A stretch of 64,000 nucleotides of DNA from Penelope pileata (taxonomy: Eukaryota; Chordata; Aves; Galliformes; Cracidae). Made by a program: the position numbers and the translations under genes. The stretch spans positions 654,059-718,058 of the forward strand of contig WBMW01000423.1 in the NCBI GenBank assembly GCA_013396635.1. Reading direction: 5' to 3'. Below the pieces are notes generated by a model. It did no database searches. It was not told the origin of the DNA and saw only the letters and a program-made list of their open reading frames with translations. Positions 1 through 13,186 of this stretch are shown here, piece by piece. How positions within the stretch are numbered: position 1 is the first letter of the stretch; each line of letters begins with the position of its first letter.

Positions 1-3000
1 CATTGAAGCTCACGTAAAATTTTCTGAAAGCCTCTGAATGGCAGTTTCAGACTGAATCAACTGAGTACTGTGGATGAGGTAGCCACATTTGAGTAGGAGC
101 TTGCATGTAAGTGGAGAGCAAAACTGCACTAAAATCAAGGACTACGTACAGACCACACAGCAACACTATGCTTTACACAGATGCAATCTCACTGGTTTAG
201 CTAGAGATAATCCAAATTTTCATTGCATCTATATTTCTTATTGCGAGGCTGAGTTTTTTCCTCCTGTTCCATTCTTGGTTATTTTTTCTGCCTATAGTAT
301 AGAGCAGGATTTGGAAGAAGAATCATTGAATACATAAGAGAGCCAACATTTAAAAACCTGTTTTCTGCAAGATCCATAATGGAACCCGACATTGTCTTGA
401 TGGCCAAAGTCTTGGAAATCTTACTTTGGCAAGAATTATAGAATATTCTAGTACACTGGAGTGGACTCTGTGCATATTCTAATGCATTGTAAACTAGTGT
501 GAAAGCTAATTTACAGAACAGATAAAGGTCATGCAGCCATAGAGAAAAAAGAAGGAAATGAACACTTCACTCATCCTCAAAGAGAAAACTGCACAATGCA
601 GGATGTTCTTTAGAGATTTTTAAGGTAAATATAATTTTATTAAGCATGGAAATATAGCAAAAAATGAAAAACAACTCTATTACTTTGTCAGCTTTAAATG
701 GCTTTCTTTTTAAAATATCTACCTTATGAACCCTTATTTATCTGTCTATATAGCACAGAAATGCTCACTTTTTGAGATTTGGTGTTCAGTGCCAGAAGTA
801 AAGCTTCTTAGGTATTTAAAAATACAGCCAGGCACCTATGTGCAGATTTTCAATTCCTGTTTAAAAAAAATAATAATAATAAAACATCAAAACCATAAAA
901 GATGCCAGCCCTTCTCAACTCTTTGGAATAAAATAAAACCTAGTGACTGACAGGTACTCATTCATAAAATATTACTCTAGTTTGTGGATAACAGTAAAAC
1001 CTTTTTCTTGGAGCTGCTGGCAGGCTCTAGAGGAGAGTGGAGATTAAGATACAGATAGGAGCCACCATGGTGGTTTCTATTCATCACTCTAGATGGCTCC
1101 TTAGGCAGCATATGAGTTTCTTTGCTTGGCCTTTCAGAGAAGCCTTGTTCCTCCCTGCACCCTTTTTAGGTGTCTTAAGTACCTCCTTTTACACTCTGAA
1201 ATCTGTTCCCCATACCAGACATCTGAAAATTAGGCCCTGTAGAACGTAACTCAGAAGCTCTTATCAAATTATTCACATTTTGTAAAAACAGTCTTTTATG
1301 TGGCAGCAGAAGAGCTATATTTGGAAAGATGGAAAGGAAGAGAAAAGAGATTCAGTAATGAAACAGACAGTTCATGCCAATATTTTGTACATTAGAAGTG
1401 ACGCTACATCTTTCTTCATCTACAAAAAGAACAGAGTCAATTATTTAGCTATTTGTCCAGAGGCAAACATGATTAAAACATTAAGCTGGACACTTCATGA
1501 GTAAAGTGATGTTCACGTAGAGAACATATATATTTATTATGACTAAGCCGAGTTCCAAAAAGGGCATGTAGCAACATACACGTAGCAACCACTGTCAAAC
1601 AGAGAAGAACTCCCACAAGTCGTTTGGTAATTCACCAAAATACAGCAAAAACACCCTGAGACAGCTAAAATACCCTCTCAATAAATGTGAAAGGTTCACT
1701 TTACACCTCTGAGGTGCCATTTTGTTGCATCAAATAAATCATAGGTCTCAGAGGTGAACTGAAATTTGAGAACAAACGTGCATGCCTGTGACATTCTTAG
1801 ATTGAAAATTTTTTTGAAGTGCTTTAGAAAATCACAAATGCTTATATGTATTGATGTTGCAGTGCCAATAAACCAACTTTGAGAGAAAGTGAATCAAAAC
1901 CTTTTTATAGCACGTCCAAAGACCTCTCAAAAAGCCTGCAGTATACGTAACATTCAAATCTCATTAACTCCTCTTAAAAAATGGGGCAACACAACTGCAG
2001 CAAGATCTGTCTCCCACAGTCAACTAATCTAGTTATTGCCACAATGGCTTTCTTCATTCTGAGGCAAGAAATTGAACTGGAACAGAAAGCCTTGCTTCTT
2101 TAGCATGTGTCCTGGCTGCAGGCTGAGTTCTCGCACAAATCCCATCCCACTGACCCCTCTTGAGCCAAGGCTCACACGCAGGCCGTGGCTTGCCGGCACT
2201 GCTGCGGCTCTTGCACCACTGTGCTCAATGGAATAGTAAAAGAGGATGCTTCTGGTTTGTTCAAATGTAATACACTGATAGCATTCTGCTTCAGCAAAAC
2301 TTAGAAGCATATAAATAACAAACCATTACAGTGACAACAACCAAATTTCTATGTTTATCGAATACTGGCAGTTCATAAATATTAAAGTATGCTGTTAGCA
2401 ACAAACTATAACATATAGATGCTATTTTTTCCTAGAGATAGGGAAACAGTAACCATCACTGAAATAATTCATTATTTATAGACTTTTGAATTTTAAAGCC
2501 ACATGACTGCACTACAATTTTTCCATTAAAATTCTAAAAAGTATGTTTGTTATCCCTTTGATGAATGTGCTAAAGGCAACAGAAACAGTAGCTACTGCTG
2601 ACATGTCCCAATGATATAGTGGTATTTGCCACTTAATCATCAATACAGTTTTTTAAATGAGTCCTAATATTGCCAAATAACTCTCACGTAGCTTCATTAA
2701 AGCAAAAACATAGGAATCCTGTCACCATTGGAGACTTCAATTATGTATCTTAATTTGCATCACGAAAGCACTATGGCAGGGAGAAACACACTCTAAGGCA
2801 AGCTTCCCCTAGGGCTCACAACAGGGAGGTCCTGATGCCTCCAGAGTCAGTAAGGAGCACAACCAGATTTGTTGTCCAGTCGAACCTTGTCTTGAAAGCA
2901 TCCTGACAGCTCCCAGAGTCCTTCAGCTAATTCATGTCACCTTTGCAGACATAATATTTTCCCCTTCAAACTCACTGGGCATCATCCCACTAGTTTTTCT

Positions 3001-3726
3001 GGGAAAGTAAAAAACAAAGTTTTCCTTCCTGTGTTGCTGTTGGTTAGAAAGCTTCTGACTGCAAACATGAATGAACTGATTAAAAAAAAAAAAAAAAAGT
3101 AATCAACCAATCTATACAGAAGAACAAAACGGAAAAAATAATAATATTTTCTACACTCAATCTCCCCTTGTTGTATTAAGTTTGGATGTTATATTAACAG
3201 GATTGTGACAATCCTGGAGACTATTTTCCATCCAAATTTTAGATGATTCTAAAGATGATACAAGGGTTTTCAATAGGAAATCTGGAAGGAAAAGGTTGTT
3301 CCATCAAGGTTTGTTCAAACAAGAGTTTGCCACCTTATCTCAGAAGTGACTTCTCCAACAAACACTAACTAAAGCTTTCTTGAAAGTTTTAATGAAGATG
3401 TAGTGATCAGGACTAACAATGAGACTGGGGAGGCACTGTAAATTACACTGAGAAAACCAGTCTATCGGGCTCAAGCTGACTTCTGAAATGTTTCCAGATT
3501 CATGTTTTCCTCCCATGAAATACTCCTCCTTCCCTCCTGCTCACACATGAACCTTTGAGCATTTTAATAAGTTGTGTCTACACTGTCCTGTTGCAGCACC
3601 TAGGGTGTGTCACCAGAAATGCTGTGCTGGCCTTGAGCCTCACTCAGGGCATCATAAATGCAGCCTTGTTGGAATACTGGGTGGGAGTAAAAGAAACCAC
3701 ACCCATCCTCAGTCAACCTGCATTCC
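1..3726. other. Unique AT-rich noncoding DNA
   Basis: No host gene, structural RNA or clear transposon was recognised. All open frames are short (under about 95 codons), overlap on both strands and lack domain motifs. A more GC-rich patch at about 2100-2230 carries a 93-codon minus-strand frame (2029-2310) with no family resemblance. A run of 17 A lies at 3082-3098. Most likely intron or intergenic sequence. Confidence 0.6.
3082..3098 (+). repeat. A homopolymer, 17 bases
   Basis: An uninterrupted run of 17 A. No transposon body or polyadenylation signal was recognised just upstream, so it is called a simple repeat rather than a retrotransposition tail. Confidence 0.9.
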
Positions 3727-3836
3727 TGTATTGGGTGTACATGGCAAGGTTTTGGTAGCCAGGGGCTGCAGGGGCAGCACCTGTGAGAAGAGCCCAGGAG
3801 CTGCCTCAAGCTGGATAAGAGCCATCTCCAGGCGTA
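3727..3836 (+). mobile_element. Probable avian ERVL-type LTR fragment (5' part)
   Basis: The stretch opens with TGTATTGGGTG and continues with a GGCAAGGTTTTGGTAGC block, a GGGGCTGCAGGGG block and TGTGAGAAGAGCCCAGGAGCTGCC. These words, in this order, match what I remember as the start of a widespread bird endogenous-retrovirus LTR (ERVL-like). Only the first 110 bases or so are recognisable. The rest of the LTR, the polyadenylation region and any internal viral sequence are absent, so this is a truncated solo relic with no coding potential. The family assignment is from memory. The locally higher GC content fits an insertion into AT-rich DNA. Confidence 0.5.
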
Positions 3837-5684
3837 GGTTTGCACACCTAATGAACACCTCAAACTCTGGGGGAATCTGGCCCCGCTGCTCTCCAAGACT
3901 ACTAAATCCCATGAAGTGCACATTCTCTGAATGCTCCTGTTTTTCTTTACCTGTGCAAATGTTCTAAAATTTGATCTTTGTTTTCCTTTCCTATCAAAGC
4001 ACTAGGGCTTTTTCACAGACAAACTCTGGAGTTAGAGTAGATAGGAATGAAGAGGTAATACATTTCATAACAACTGCAAGTTTTAATATGAGCATTCCAT
4101 ATTGTTTCCGCTGCTAGCGGTACTTCCCAGGACGTCGTATCTTTTCTTATCATGGATATTAATGATCCCTGCAAACAAAGGAAAATTATACGTACAGGTA
4201 CTGCTATCTCCTAATCTACAACACTTTCCATAAAATGCACAAATTCCCATCTGAGCAAAAAGTATTCTGAAGGCACTTGTTCCCAGCGTGCTCCTGTGCA
4301 TCATTAAACACGTTGAACTATCAAGTGAAAGTTTCTAAAGCCTGAGTATTAACATTATAACATTATGAAGAAAAGGTGCAAAGTTTCTTTGGGTAAAATG
4401 TCACATTGAGCATTGGATACAATACATGCCACTGCTCTGTAATGAGTATTTCTGATGCCTTAAAAGCTCACTGTCAAAATAACCACCTGCTTCAAAGACA
4501 TAGACAGTGTGCATCCTAAAAAGGAGGCAAAGACTGAGGAATGATGACTACGTTGTCACTGAACAAAGCAGATTCTCCTCTCCACCTCAAGAGAGATTTT
4601 CTCATAACAACCTTTCTTAGAAGTTGTAGTCATCCTTTTAAAATACGCTGATCCAAGAATGGCACATTGATTACAATATCAAAGAAACAGAAAGGAAAGC
4701 TATCGCAGCCATTAAACAGCCAGCTAGAAGGCCGCACTGGTGCACCACTGTAAATGTTGGAAGTTCGAAGGAACACCCATTTATCTTAAATTCCTTGGAT
4801 TCAAAAAGGTGTGTTTGGTTTGCTGTGTGAGGGCTTCTAACTAGAGCACTCTTGCTAAATTACCAAACACTGAAAATCTTCACTGAAATTTCTGTCAGAA
4901 TGAAAATTGTTCAGTCTCTGTCACATGGAAAGCTGAAGCTTGGCATGGAGAGAACTAAGAGACTGCAACAGCTGCTTAGCGACGTAATGCTAAGTTTTCT
5001 GTCACATGTAGCATCCAGGAAACACCTCCACTACACAGAATGTGTATATAATCTGTGATCTGTGGCTTCCACTGTATTAATGATGGTCTATTTCCCCACA
5101 AATATCAGGAAGAGTGTGCAGTGAAAGGGAACTTTTTTGAGCTAACACAGGATTTTCCCTCCACATGCAATTAGGATGAAAACAAAAGGACAGCATCAGC
5201 AGTACTCTACTTTCACAAATATTTCTTTTTTTCATCCTCAAATAAGGGTACCATTAATGTTCTGTTAACAAGGAAAATCAGTTTGCTTCTGGTAAACAAA
5301 CAGGACCGCAACAATGGTGAAAATTCTCATTACTCTCTCAAAACATAGTTAAGACTTAGAAAAGACTGCTTATATAGAAACACGTGTCAAATATACAACG
5401 TGTGGGCATCTTCAGAAGTGCATAGAATGTTCTCGTCAAACCATCAAACTTTGCACAGCTTCAGACTTTATAAGAAAACTGGATCACAGCCAGGATTGTC
5501 AACAATTTCTTATCCCAATTCTGAGAGAATTTGTTAAAACCTAACCTGTTTGGATTTTTTTTTGTTTGGTTGGTTAAGTTGTGGTTGAATCTAAAGTTTA
5601 ATTTCTGCAATTTTTGCATGGACAGACGGAAGGAAAGAACTGCTTTAAAACTGCCACTGAACTCATTAGAGGGATGTGAAGACA

Positions 5685-5721
5685 GAAAAAAAAAGAAAGA
5701 AAGAAAATAAAAAAAAGAAAA
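5685..5721 (+). repeat. A-rich / GAAA simple repeat
   Basis: A purine-only stretch made of A runs broken by single G, partly in a GAAA register, with one T. An open frame crosses it on the minus strand but is low-complexity (F and S rich) and is not considered a gene. Confidence 0.85.
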
Positions 5722-6272
5722 CACCATTATGTAATAGAATGTTCAATGGTTGTATTTTTGGAAATTTTCTCTAATGAAATCACTGGAATATTGGATTATT
5801 TGAACCTTGACAATTTCCTCAGATTCACATAGGAAATCTGTATACTTAGGAAGTGCCTTTCCTGTTCTTTCTTCAGGAAGATAGACAGAGGTAAAAGGCC
5901 TCTGTCACAGGTGTGTATTCTGCTGATTACAGCTCGTGAAGTTCACCTTTTACTTCTGCACATGAAGGTACTGATGCCTTTTAATAACAAGCATGGAAGA
6001 ATCTGTCAGAATCTGAATTTGTGTTGAACTGTGGTCAGCATAAGGAAGACCTACTTGCACAAAAGACACTGTTAGCTACTACAGCAAAATCAGTCAGTAG
6101 CATGTAAAGTTCCAAACAAGAGCAGCCCAGAGCACCTTATGTAAATACCCCCAAAGGAATTTCCACAAACAAAAGCAAGATAAGCCTGCAGAACGTGTGG
6201 TCAGTTAGTGAAATCCAGAAGAATCTCCAAATTGCACTGTAGGATCAACCTGGCAGCCTCAATATCCCTGAG

Positions 6273-6292
6273 AAAAAAAAAAAAAAAAAAAA
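6273..6292 (+). repeat. A homopolymer, 20 bases
   Basis: A run of 20 A. The upstream 200 bases show no polyadenylation signal or known retroelement body, so its origin as a retrocopy tail is not supported. Confidence 0.9.
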
Positions 6293-7093
6293 GGGCAACA
6301 CCAAGCACACATATACTTTTCCTTGGGGAAAATACTGAAGATTTTGAGATACATCCCTAGCATTTTAAAATGTATTATATCAGGGAAACATTATTTTAGC
6401 AAGATAAATCATTCTTTTTATATTAATTCATCCTTTCCAACTGTCCATATCAGCAGCTGATTAGATCTTAAGTCCGTTTCCTCTAAATCAAACGCAAAGA
6501 CAAAAACATGACGACTGCAGCTGAGTGTTTAGTCTTAGCTGTGTCACTTCCTAAGATTTTACAGCATATTGTGTACAGTGCACTGTACTCAATATACTGC
6601 ACACCATACATGCAGCACAAAATGGTTTAACAACACATGAGCTGGTGTAACACTGACACGGGCTGAAACAGCATATTCATATTCCATTTACAATTTTTTC
6701 CTTACTTGCAGAGATAGGCTTGAGCAAAACAAGCTGCAACATCCTACTCCTCAGCTGAGCTTTCTTAAGTTCAAAAGGACTCAGATCAAGGCTATCTGTC
6801 CCAAAGTCACCTCTGCTTTATTTGTCTTGTAATTTCTGCCAATTAAATGCTTTTTCCTCAATCTCTCCATGCCAAATAAAACTAAAACAAAAAATGGACT
6901 GTTGCAAATTCCTTATTGAGTCCAAAAATAAACTGTTGTAAGAGCATACCTACAAAATCTCTGAAGCCAGAGATCAGTCAGTGCAAATACAGACAGAAGC
7001 AGCTGGATGTCCTACAATATTTACGTCTAAATTGAAGATAACGACTACCCCAGCTCAAGAAGGCATACCAACAGGAAGTCTCTAAGCCCCAGA

Positions 7094-7257
7094 TCATGTT
7101 GCACAGAGATGGAAGGAACCTCCATTCTTGCAGATATTTGAAACCTGACTGAAGAAGACCCTTAGCAACCTGATCTAACTTCTATATTGGCCCTGCTTTG
7201 AGCAGGAAGTTGGACCACTTGATCTCCCAGACTGAATGTTTCTACAATTCTATGCTG
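7094..7257 (+). mobile_element. CR1 retrotransposon, 3'-end fragment
   Basis: A 5'-truncated CR1 copy on the plus strand. The visible order is the typical CR1 end: a GTTGC.CAGAGA block, CTCCATTCTTGCAGATATTTG, AGCAACCTGATCTAA, CCCTGCTTTGAGCAGG, then TTGGACCACTTGATCTCC and a decayed ATTCTATG tail near 7248-7255. The usual GGTCCCTTCCAAC segment just before the tail is degraded. CR1 copies are normally 5'-truncated because reverse transcription starts at the 3' end. The divergence suggests an old insertion. It has no coding capacity. Confidence 0.85.
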
Positions 7258-10200
7258 TATATTGCTCAATGCAGAAACCCTCTTAAGTACATGTCCACGT
7301 TCTGTATGGTGCCGGATGACTAGAGGTGCACTCACACATACGCACACAGAAGCATCACACCTTGCGTGCTTCTGAGTGTTATGAGCCATGTCAAGTATTC
7401 TATATTTGGAAGCTAGCAAAAACCATAACATATAAATAATATTTTAGAGATTTTTGAAGAGTTATGAGATAACCTGTAACTGCATCTACCAGCAATCCTA
7501 TGAGCTCTAGTAACATTTTACTTCTGCAGAGGCAGAGTGATTTAGAATGCGTATTGTCAACCTTGATTTCAAAAAAAAAATCTTTATTACCCACAGGAAA
7601 TGAAAAAGCATTTATGATGTATCCATCCAGAATCAGTGTCCAAAAGGCAGACAGAAGATCTCCTAACTATTTATGAACTAGATACATTTTCCTGAATAGC
7701 CATGTTGTTGCAGTAGAGCCTGCCTGACCATGGACCAAACCTGGAAAGGACTGAACTCATCTGGATGACATGCAGATCCTTCACTTTTCTCAAAGTCAAG
7801 CCTGAATTCTGCACCATAATCCCAAGACATCATATGAAATAAAAGAAACAGTACGCAAATTGTCCCTAAGGAGGGAAGAAATCTACATCTTTAGACTTAG
7901 ATTTTTTACAGAACTTCTGTAAATTCATGTCAGTTAATGAGGTGGAGCTGATCTAAATCAGAGGAGAATCCAGTCCTGAGAGTCTCGTTTCCAAATGTAA
8001 TGTACCATACATTTATCAGAGCAGGACACTATTTTGTTAATGTTTGTTTATTCTGCTACCCCAGCATTTGGCAAACAGTTTTCAAGTCCAAGACATTTAT
8101 TGCTTGTTAGGGTGTACACAGAGCTGTAAGACAGCTAGAGCTTGATTCATAAAACTAGTTACGAGTGTTCTGTAATTTAGTCATGGATCTCTTATACAGC
8201 AGTCAGTCTGCAGGCTGAATGCTTGATTCAAAGAAAGGAATATCTGTATTACATGAAAAGATTGTAAAATGCTGGGAAACTGCAGCTCCTCACAGAACTA
8301 TGGCCTTAGCAAAACACCCCCATTTGGCCACTGAAAGACTTAACCATGTCTCTGACTACCTCTTTTTCTCTTAAGATCTGCCAAAGGTGGACTGAGGGCT
8401 GACAGGTCTAATGGATTTCTCTTTCAATTTCTTGAGACTGAAAGGATCCCTTGTGAAAGACCCAAAGGTCCTTGACCCCTAGTTTTCCCAAAAAACAGAC
8501 AGACAAAGGTCTGACAGCATGAAGAACCTCCAGTTCCTCAGATGTCCACCCCCCACGTCACACACTCCTACTTTCTTTTTTTTTCCAGTGACTTGTATAG
8601 TTTGTGGTGATACTTGTCCCTCCCCTTTAGGGGAAAACGCTGGCAATCATCTTACTTTTCTAAAGCACTTACCAGCCTTTAATGAATGCTATCTGTATCC
8701 CCTGCTCTGTGTCAGGTGCCCACACAGAATCCCAAGCTCAGAAGACAGCTAACTAGGGATGGGAGGTCAGGAGGCACTAGCTGCCTTAAAAATTAAAATG
8801 CTAGCTATGCACCCATAGCACAGTTTGTCAGCTTCTTACATCAGCTATTCATTTTCACTCCCCTTGCATAATTCTTCCATCCCCATTAATACTTTTCCTT
8901 GTCTACTGAGACTATTACACTTAAAAAAAGGAGAACCATCTTACAATTTAAGATGTCTAAGTTGCTATGTTTTTGGAAACTGAATAGAATTCATTAGAGG
9001 CATACACTTACCACCAGCTTCTGATCTTCCTGGAATTACCTATTCTTCAGAGCACCATAATGAGAGTTTTAACAAAAACTGCTTCTTATATGCCAAAGCA
9101 TTAACTCTTGTGAAATGGAAATCATCTTATCTTAAAGAGGATGAATAGAGTGCAGGACATCATGAATTACCTTTTGATAGAAAATCTCTTTCAAAAATAT
9201 CAGGCAACTAAGACTCTTTCTATAGCATCTGCTCTCATTTTTATGAATGGACTTTTCTACTCGGTTCATTTTCTTTTTACATTTTCTTCCATAGCACAGA
9301 GCCCAATCGAATAGGGAAATGACGTATCTCCAGCAGGATGCTGAACACCCTTCAGCCTTCCTTAAAACAACATTCCATGGAGTCCACCACATCTTGGAGT
9401 CCATTTGCATTCTGGCAAGATGAGTCCCACATTATTTTCCTCACCACCTATTGTGTGAGACATTAAAAAGTTAAATACAAGAGAGAAGACTCAACAAAAA
9501 ATCTGTTAGATTTCTCTCAAGTCTGGATAAAAGTCCATATTTTGTGAACTATCCCCCTCTCAATGAATTTAAAAACATCCTAGAGTAAGCTAGTCTCTCA
9601 CAACTGTTACAGATAGTGGGTGTTAGAGCAACCTGATGTTCATGCAATACAGTTTTCAGAGGACAGTCAGGACTTTCTGAAAATTTGATCCTTTGAAGGT
9701 ATGTGAAATAGGACACAAAACTGAGGCACACAAAAATAGTCAGCATTGATTTTCTTTAGAAGAGCTCAGGAAAGAGTTTCAAAATCCAGAAATCAAGTTG
9801 TGCAATTGTGTATCATTATTAAAAAAAGAATAATAATGAAATAATAACAGTGAAGAACGCTTATTGGGACACATGCATGCAGGAAACTTAAAAGTAAATG
9901 CAAGAAGTGCTCCACACAGAAAGCTGTATAATCCTTTAGGTCTTGTGAATGAAGATGGTTTACCAGTCTGCCGTGTACCATAAATATCTAGCAAGCATAT
10001 TGTCTCTTTAGAGTTCAAAGTTATGGCTGTTTAGAAACATAATTTTCAAAGTCACATTGCTTTATGACTGTTCCTATATCTAAAGACTAATTAACTGTGA
10101 CAGGCTGACCATTAGGAAAAAAACACTCATGCTCATGACAAGATGACAGATGTTTTAACACAAATATGTCACCCTAAAAGAGATGTGACAGGTTTAAGTT

Positions 10201-11715
10201 TGAATTAATTAGAGAAGTTTTGGAATACAATAATCATTTTCAAATCAATGAACCTTGTTAAACTAGGAATACAGTATCCCGTGTTTTAAACAGCCATTTT
10301 ACTCTCAAAAGCAAGTGAGCTAAAAAGAAGGTATTATTTGTAGGCACTGCAATCTGTTCCTTTTCTGTACTTAGCCTTTACTGAGTAAACCACTCTGACT
10401 TCTTTTACTTTCATTTACTCAGAAAAGTCAGAGACAAGAGAAAAGCAGGAATGTAGGATTTAATTTCAGATACTTTTACAGTTAGCAAAGTAAAATTATC
10501 CCCAATATTATAATTCTTATTTCTAATGATACAGAAGATTGAGCTCATTATTCTATTTTAGAGTATAAGATCTGAAATATTTGAGGGGAGAAAAACCTAG
10601 CAAACGAGACTTCATATTTCTAAGTCTTTCACAAGACCTCATATTTCTATTTCTTTTATGTCCTTCCCACCAAAAAAAAAGTAGGCTTTCAATAGTATTC
10701 ACCAACCCTGTCTTATTCTCCGACATTAGGCAACTTATACAAATGTGACTTATCTTGAATTCTGAACTTTTCTGAAAGACCTGGAGCTTTCCAGACAGCC
10801 TCATGGGTAGGTGCTTAAGCTACCTAAACTCACAGCTTGGCACCCATACCACCACTGCCTCAGTTCATGCCATGCATTCAGTACCTCAGTAGCCTTCTAA
10901 GGAAGCATTGTAAGAAAGCCAGTTGCATCTTTTCTTTAAACAAAGTAGCCAGGCTAATCTTAATGTCTAGAAACTTCCATGACTGCAAAAAACTGTTAAA
11001 AAGCACCGCCATGTCTAGTGCTACTGAACACCTAACATAAAATTCTTATCTTAAGCACGTTCGCTTTGATTTTGCATTTATGTACTTTTACAAAAATAGA
11101 TTAAATTCTTGTGAGTGATGAAACTGCAGTTTTCCAACACGAAAAATTGCCCTCACCTTTTGCCTGGGCAAGGAAAATAAAATAAATAATTTTCAGTTAT
11201 TGAAACTCATTAACAAAATGTCTCTGCATTTCTCTGTTAACGTAGATTCAGATTATGCCTAATATGACAGCAGAACTGATTTCTGGATTAGTGTTTATTC
11301 ACACTTATCCAGAGCCACAGAGCCCCCGGAAGTAAATGCACTCTGTCAGAATTCTAGTCAGAAGTTTAAACCACTGAAATCACATATTGTAAAGTTTCCC
11401 TTTTTGGCACTGTCCTTATTTATTCAACAAGGGCTCACAGCAGTCCCATGAGCACAAGAAAAAAAAAATGGGGTGGGCAAACTATTTTTCTTACATTCTT
11501 GTGCAACAGCAGGATACAGATTAAATTTCAGTACTAATTAATTTTTTTGTTCTTTTTACAAGCAAGTGTAAGTCGAGCATCCTCTCCCTTACAAGTCAAT
11601 GCACAAACCACTGCAGGAGAGAATATTCTGCACTGTGTGAAGATTAATGCAGCAGATGTTGACTCATAGATCACTGGTGATCTACAAGAGTAATTCTGCA
11701 AATTAACTTGTTGCA
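7258..11715. other. Unique AT-rich noncoding DNA
   Basis: No host gene or further transposon was recognised. Open frames are short and overlapping on both strands. Small A or T runs occur, none longer than about 12 bases. Confidence 0.6.
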
Positions 11716-11790
11716 TAGAGAATCATAGGATCACTAGCTTGGAAAGGACCTACAAGATCATCTAGTCCAAACAGAGATTACCCTAGACAA
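11716..11790 (-). mobile_element. CR1 3'-end fragment, minus strand
   Basis: The sequence begins AGAATCATAGGATCAC, then TTGGAAAGGACCTACAAGATC and ATCTAGTCCAA. This is the reverse complement of the CR1 3' terminus (ATGATCT...GGTCC.TTCCAA...CTATGATTCT). The element is therefore inserted on the minus strand with its 3' end to the left. Only about 75 bases are recognisable. Confidence 0.85.
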
Positions 11791-12416
11791 AGGAAATAGC
11801 TTTTCCTTAATTAATTTATCAAAAATTTCCATTTTGTTCAATTCAGTATTTCCTGATCTTCCTCCACTAAGGTTAGATTCAATCCTACGAAGTTCATATT
11901 CATATCTATACCACTCAGAGTCTGGGGGTTTAGTTCAAGTCTTAAGCCTGTACCTAAAGGATATGGGGAAAAAAACACAGGGATTAGCATAGCTACTATG
12001 AGTTTGTCCTGTGGTATTTAAAATTAACATTTTCATCTTTTTGAAAAATGTTACACATTTCAGGGTCTGGAAAAGCCAACAATAAAAATCAATGTGTCAT
12101 AAGAGATATTATTGCTAATATATCTTCCTGTGGAGTCTAGCATCTATGTAATAATCAAGGATTACGTAAGTACATACTATGTTATTTTTTTCAGTTGTAT
12201 CAATGAGCATGAATGTGTGATAGTGATCTGCCTGGTACAGTGCACTGAGCTACTTCAAAAATCTTTTGAAAGGTGCTCTTATAAACAGATGAAGCTTGAT
12301 GAAGTACATAGAAAGATCTTCCTGTGGATGAATAGCTACTTAAAGACAGAAAATGAATTTCAGGTAAAAATGGTCAGCTTTCACATCAAATAGAAGTAAG
12401 TATAGAATCTTTTAGC
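11791..12416. other. No recognisable feature
   Basis: Unique AT-rich sequence. A 93-codon plus-strand frame (12112-12393) runs up to the next CR1 copy but shows no reverse-transcriptase motif and is not called as a gene. Confidence 0.55.
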
Positions 12417-12925
12417 ACTTTGATCGTGGGATTTTCACCATTTAACATATTGATGAATGAGCTAGAAAGAGGATGAAATGAAAGCATTCTTAACTATACT
12501 TAACTTTGAAAAACATACAATAGAACTAGAGTAGGTGAAGTGATATATGGGATAGTTCTTACATGAGAACAGACTGAGGAGAGACGAAGGCTACTCTGCC
12601 TAGAAAAGAGGCAACCTAAGAGAATGTGATAAAGACATGTAGAACTATGAAAATAATAGAAGAACTAAGGGAAGATCTCTCACTATTTCCCAGAGCACAC
12701 AAGTTACAAAATCATCATATTGAACACAAAAAAGTTATTTTTTTCATACAATGCATAATTAAATTTTACAATTTATCAATTGGCAGAGGATGTTCCAAAT
12801 TTTTATTTTTTAAAAAAGCTATAAATAGGTTAAAAAAGGCTTAGAGAATTTTAGTAAGAACTGCCCTGTTTAATAACACCACTGGGTGCTTTGAAACATG
12901 AAGGTCTGGAGGAAGTATACGTCTC
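12417..12925 (+). mobile_element. Old CR1 copy: end of reverse-transcriptase ORF plus 3' region
   Basis: A diverged plus-strand CR1. At 12417-12470 the DNA matches the part of the CR1 polymerase that reads roughly GVLQGS.LGP.LFNIFINDLDEG. After a degraded stretch, 12575-12640 matches the RLR/GLFSLEKR..RGDLI region. The frame at 12626-12844 then aligns with the C-terminal FFTHRVVN.WN.LP..VVEA..L..FK.RLD segment. The GAAGGTCTGGAGG near 12900 fits the start of the 3' untranslated part. Many stops and gaps show it is long dead. The middle of the RT palm domain (FADD region) is not readable. Confidence 0.75.
12626..12844 (+). pseudogene. Remnant of CR1 ORF2 C-terminus
   Basis: A 72-codon open frame lying wholly within the CR1 copy. 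Its second half (FFIQCIIKFYNLSIGRG then LFFKKAINRLKK) is recognisable as the degenerate end of the CR1 ORF2 protein, which in intact elements carries endonuclease and reverse transcriptase. No catalytic motif survives. It is a relic, not a host gene. Confidence 0.7.
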
Positions 12926-13186
12926 AGAAAAGTTCCATAACTAGTTGCTAATGATGATAAATATTCCAGGATAGCTGTGCTCTGTTTCTGCCTATTTTTC
13001 TCCTTCCAAGAGAGCTCCAGAGTCTCAGAAGAGCTCTGCTGCAGTGTACAGAAGCTGTCAAGTTACCTTAGTTCCACTGTTTGAAATTACTATGCAATGC
13101 TAAGAGGGTTTTTTTAAAAATTACACCTATGTAGACTGTTACCATCATTATTACTGTATGTTTCTGTTGATACTTTTTGTTGCATT

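Larger units (their letters stand above)
3837..7093. other. Unique AT-rich noncoding DNA
   Basis: No gene or transposon was recognised. It contains a purine-rich simple repeat (5685-5721) and an A run (6273-6292). Open frames are all under about 90 codons and look random. Confidence 0.6.

Noticed and set aside
3572..3967. Plus-strand frame of 131 codons, with overlapping minus-strand frames
   Set aside because: It crosses the ERVL-like LTR fragment; LTRs are noncoding.
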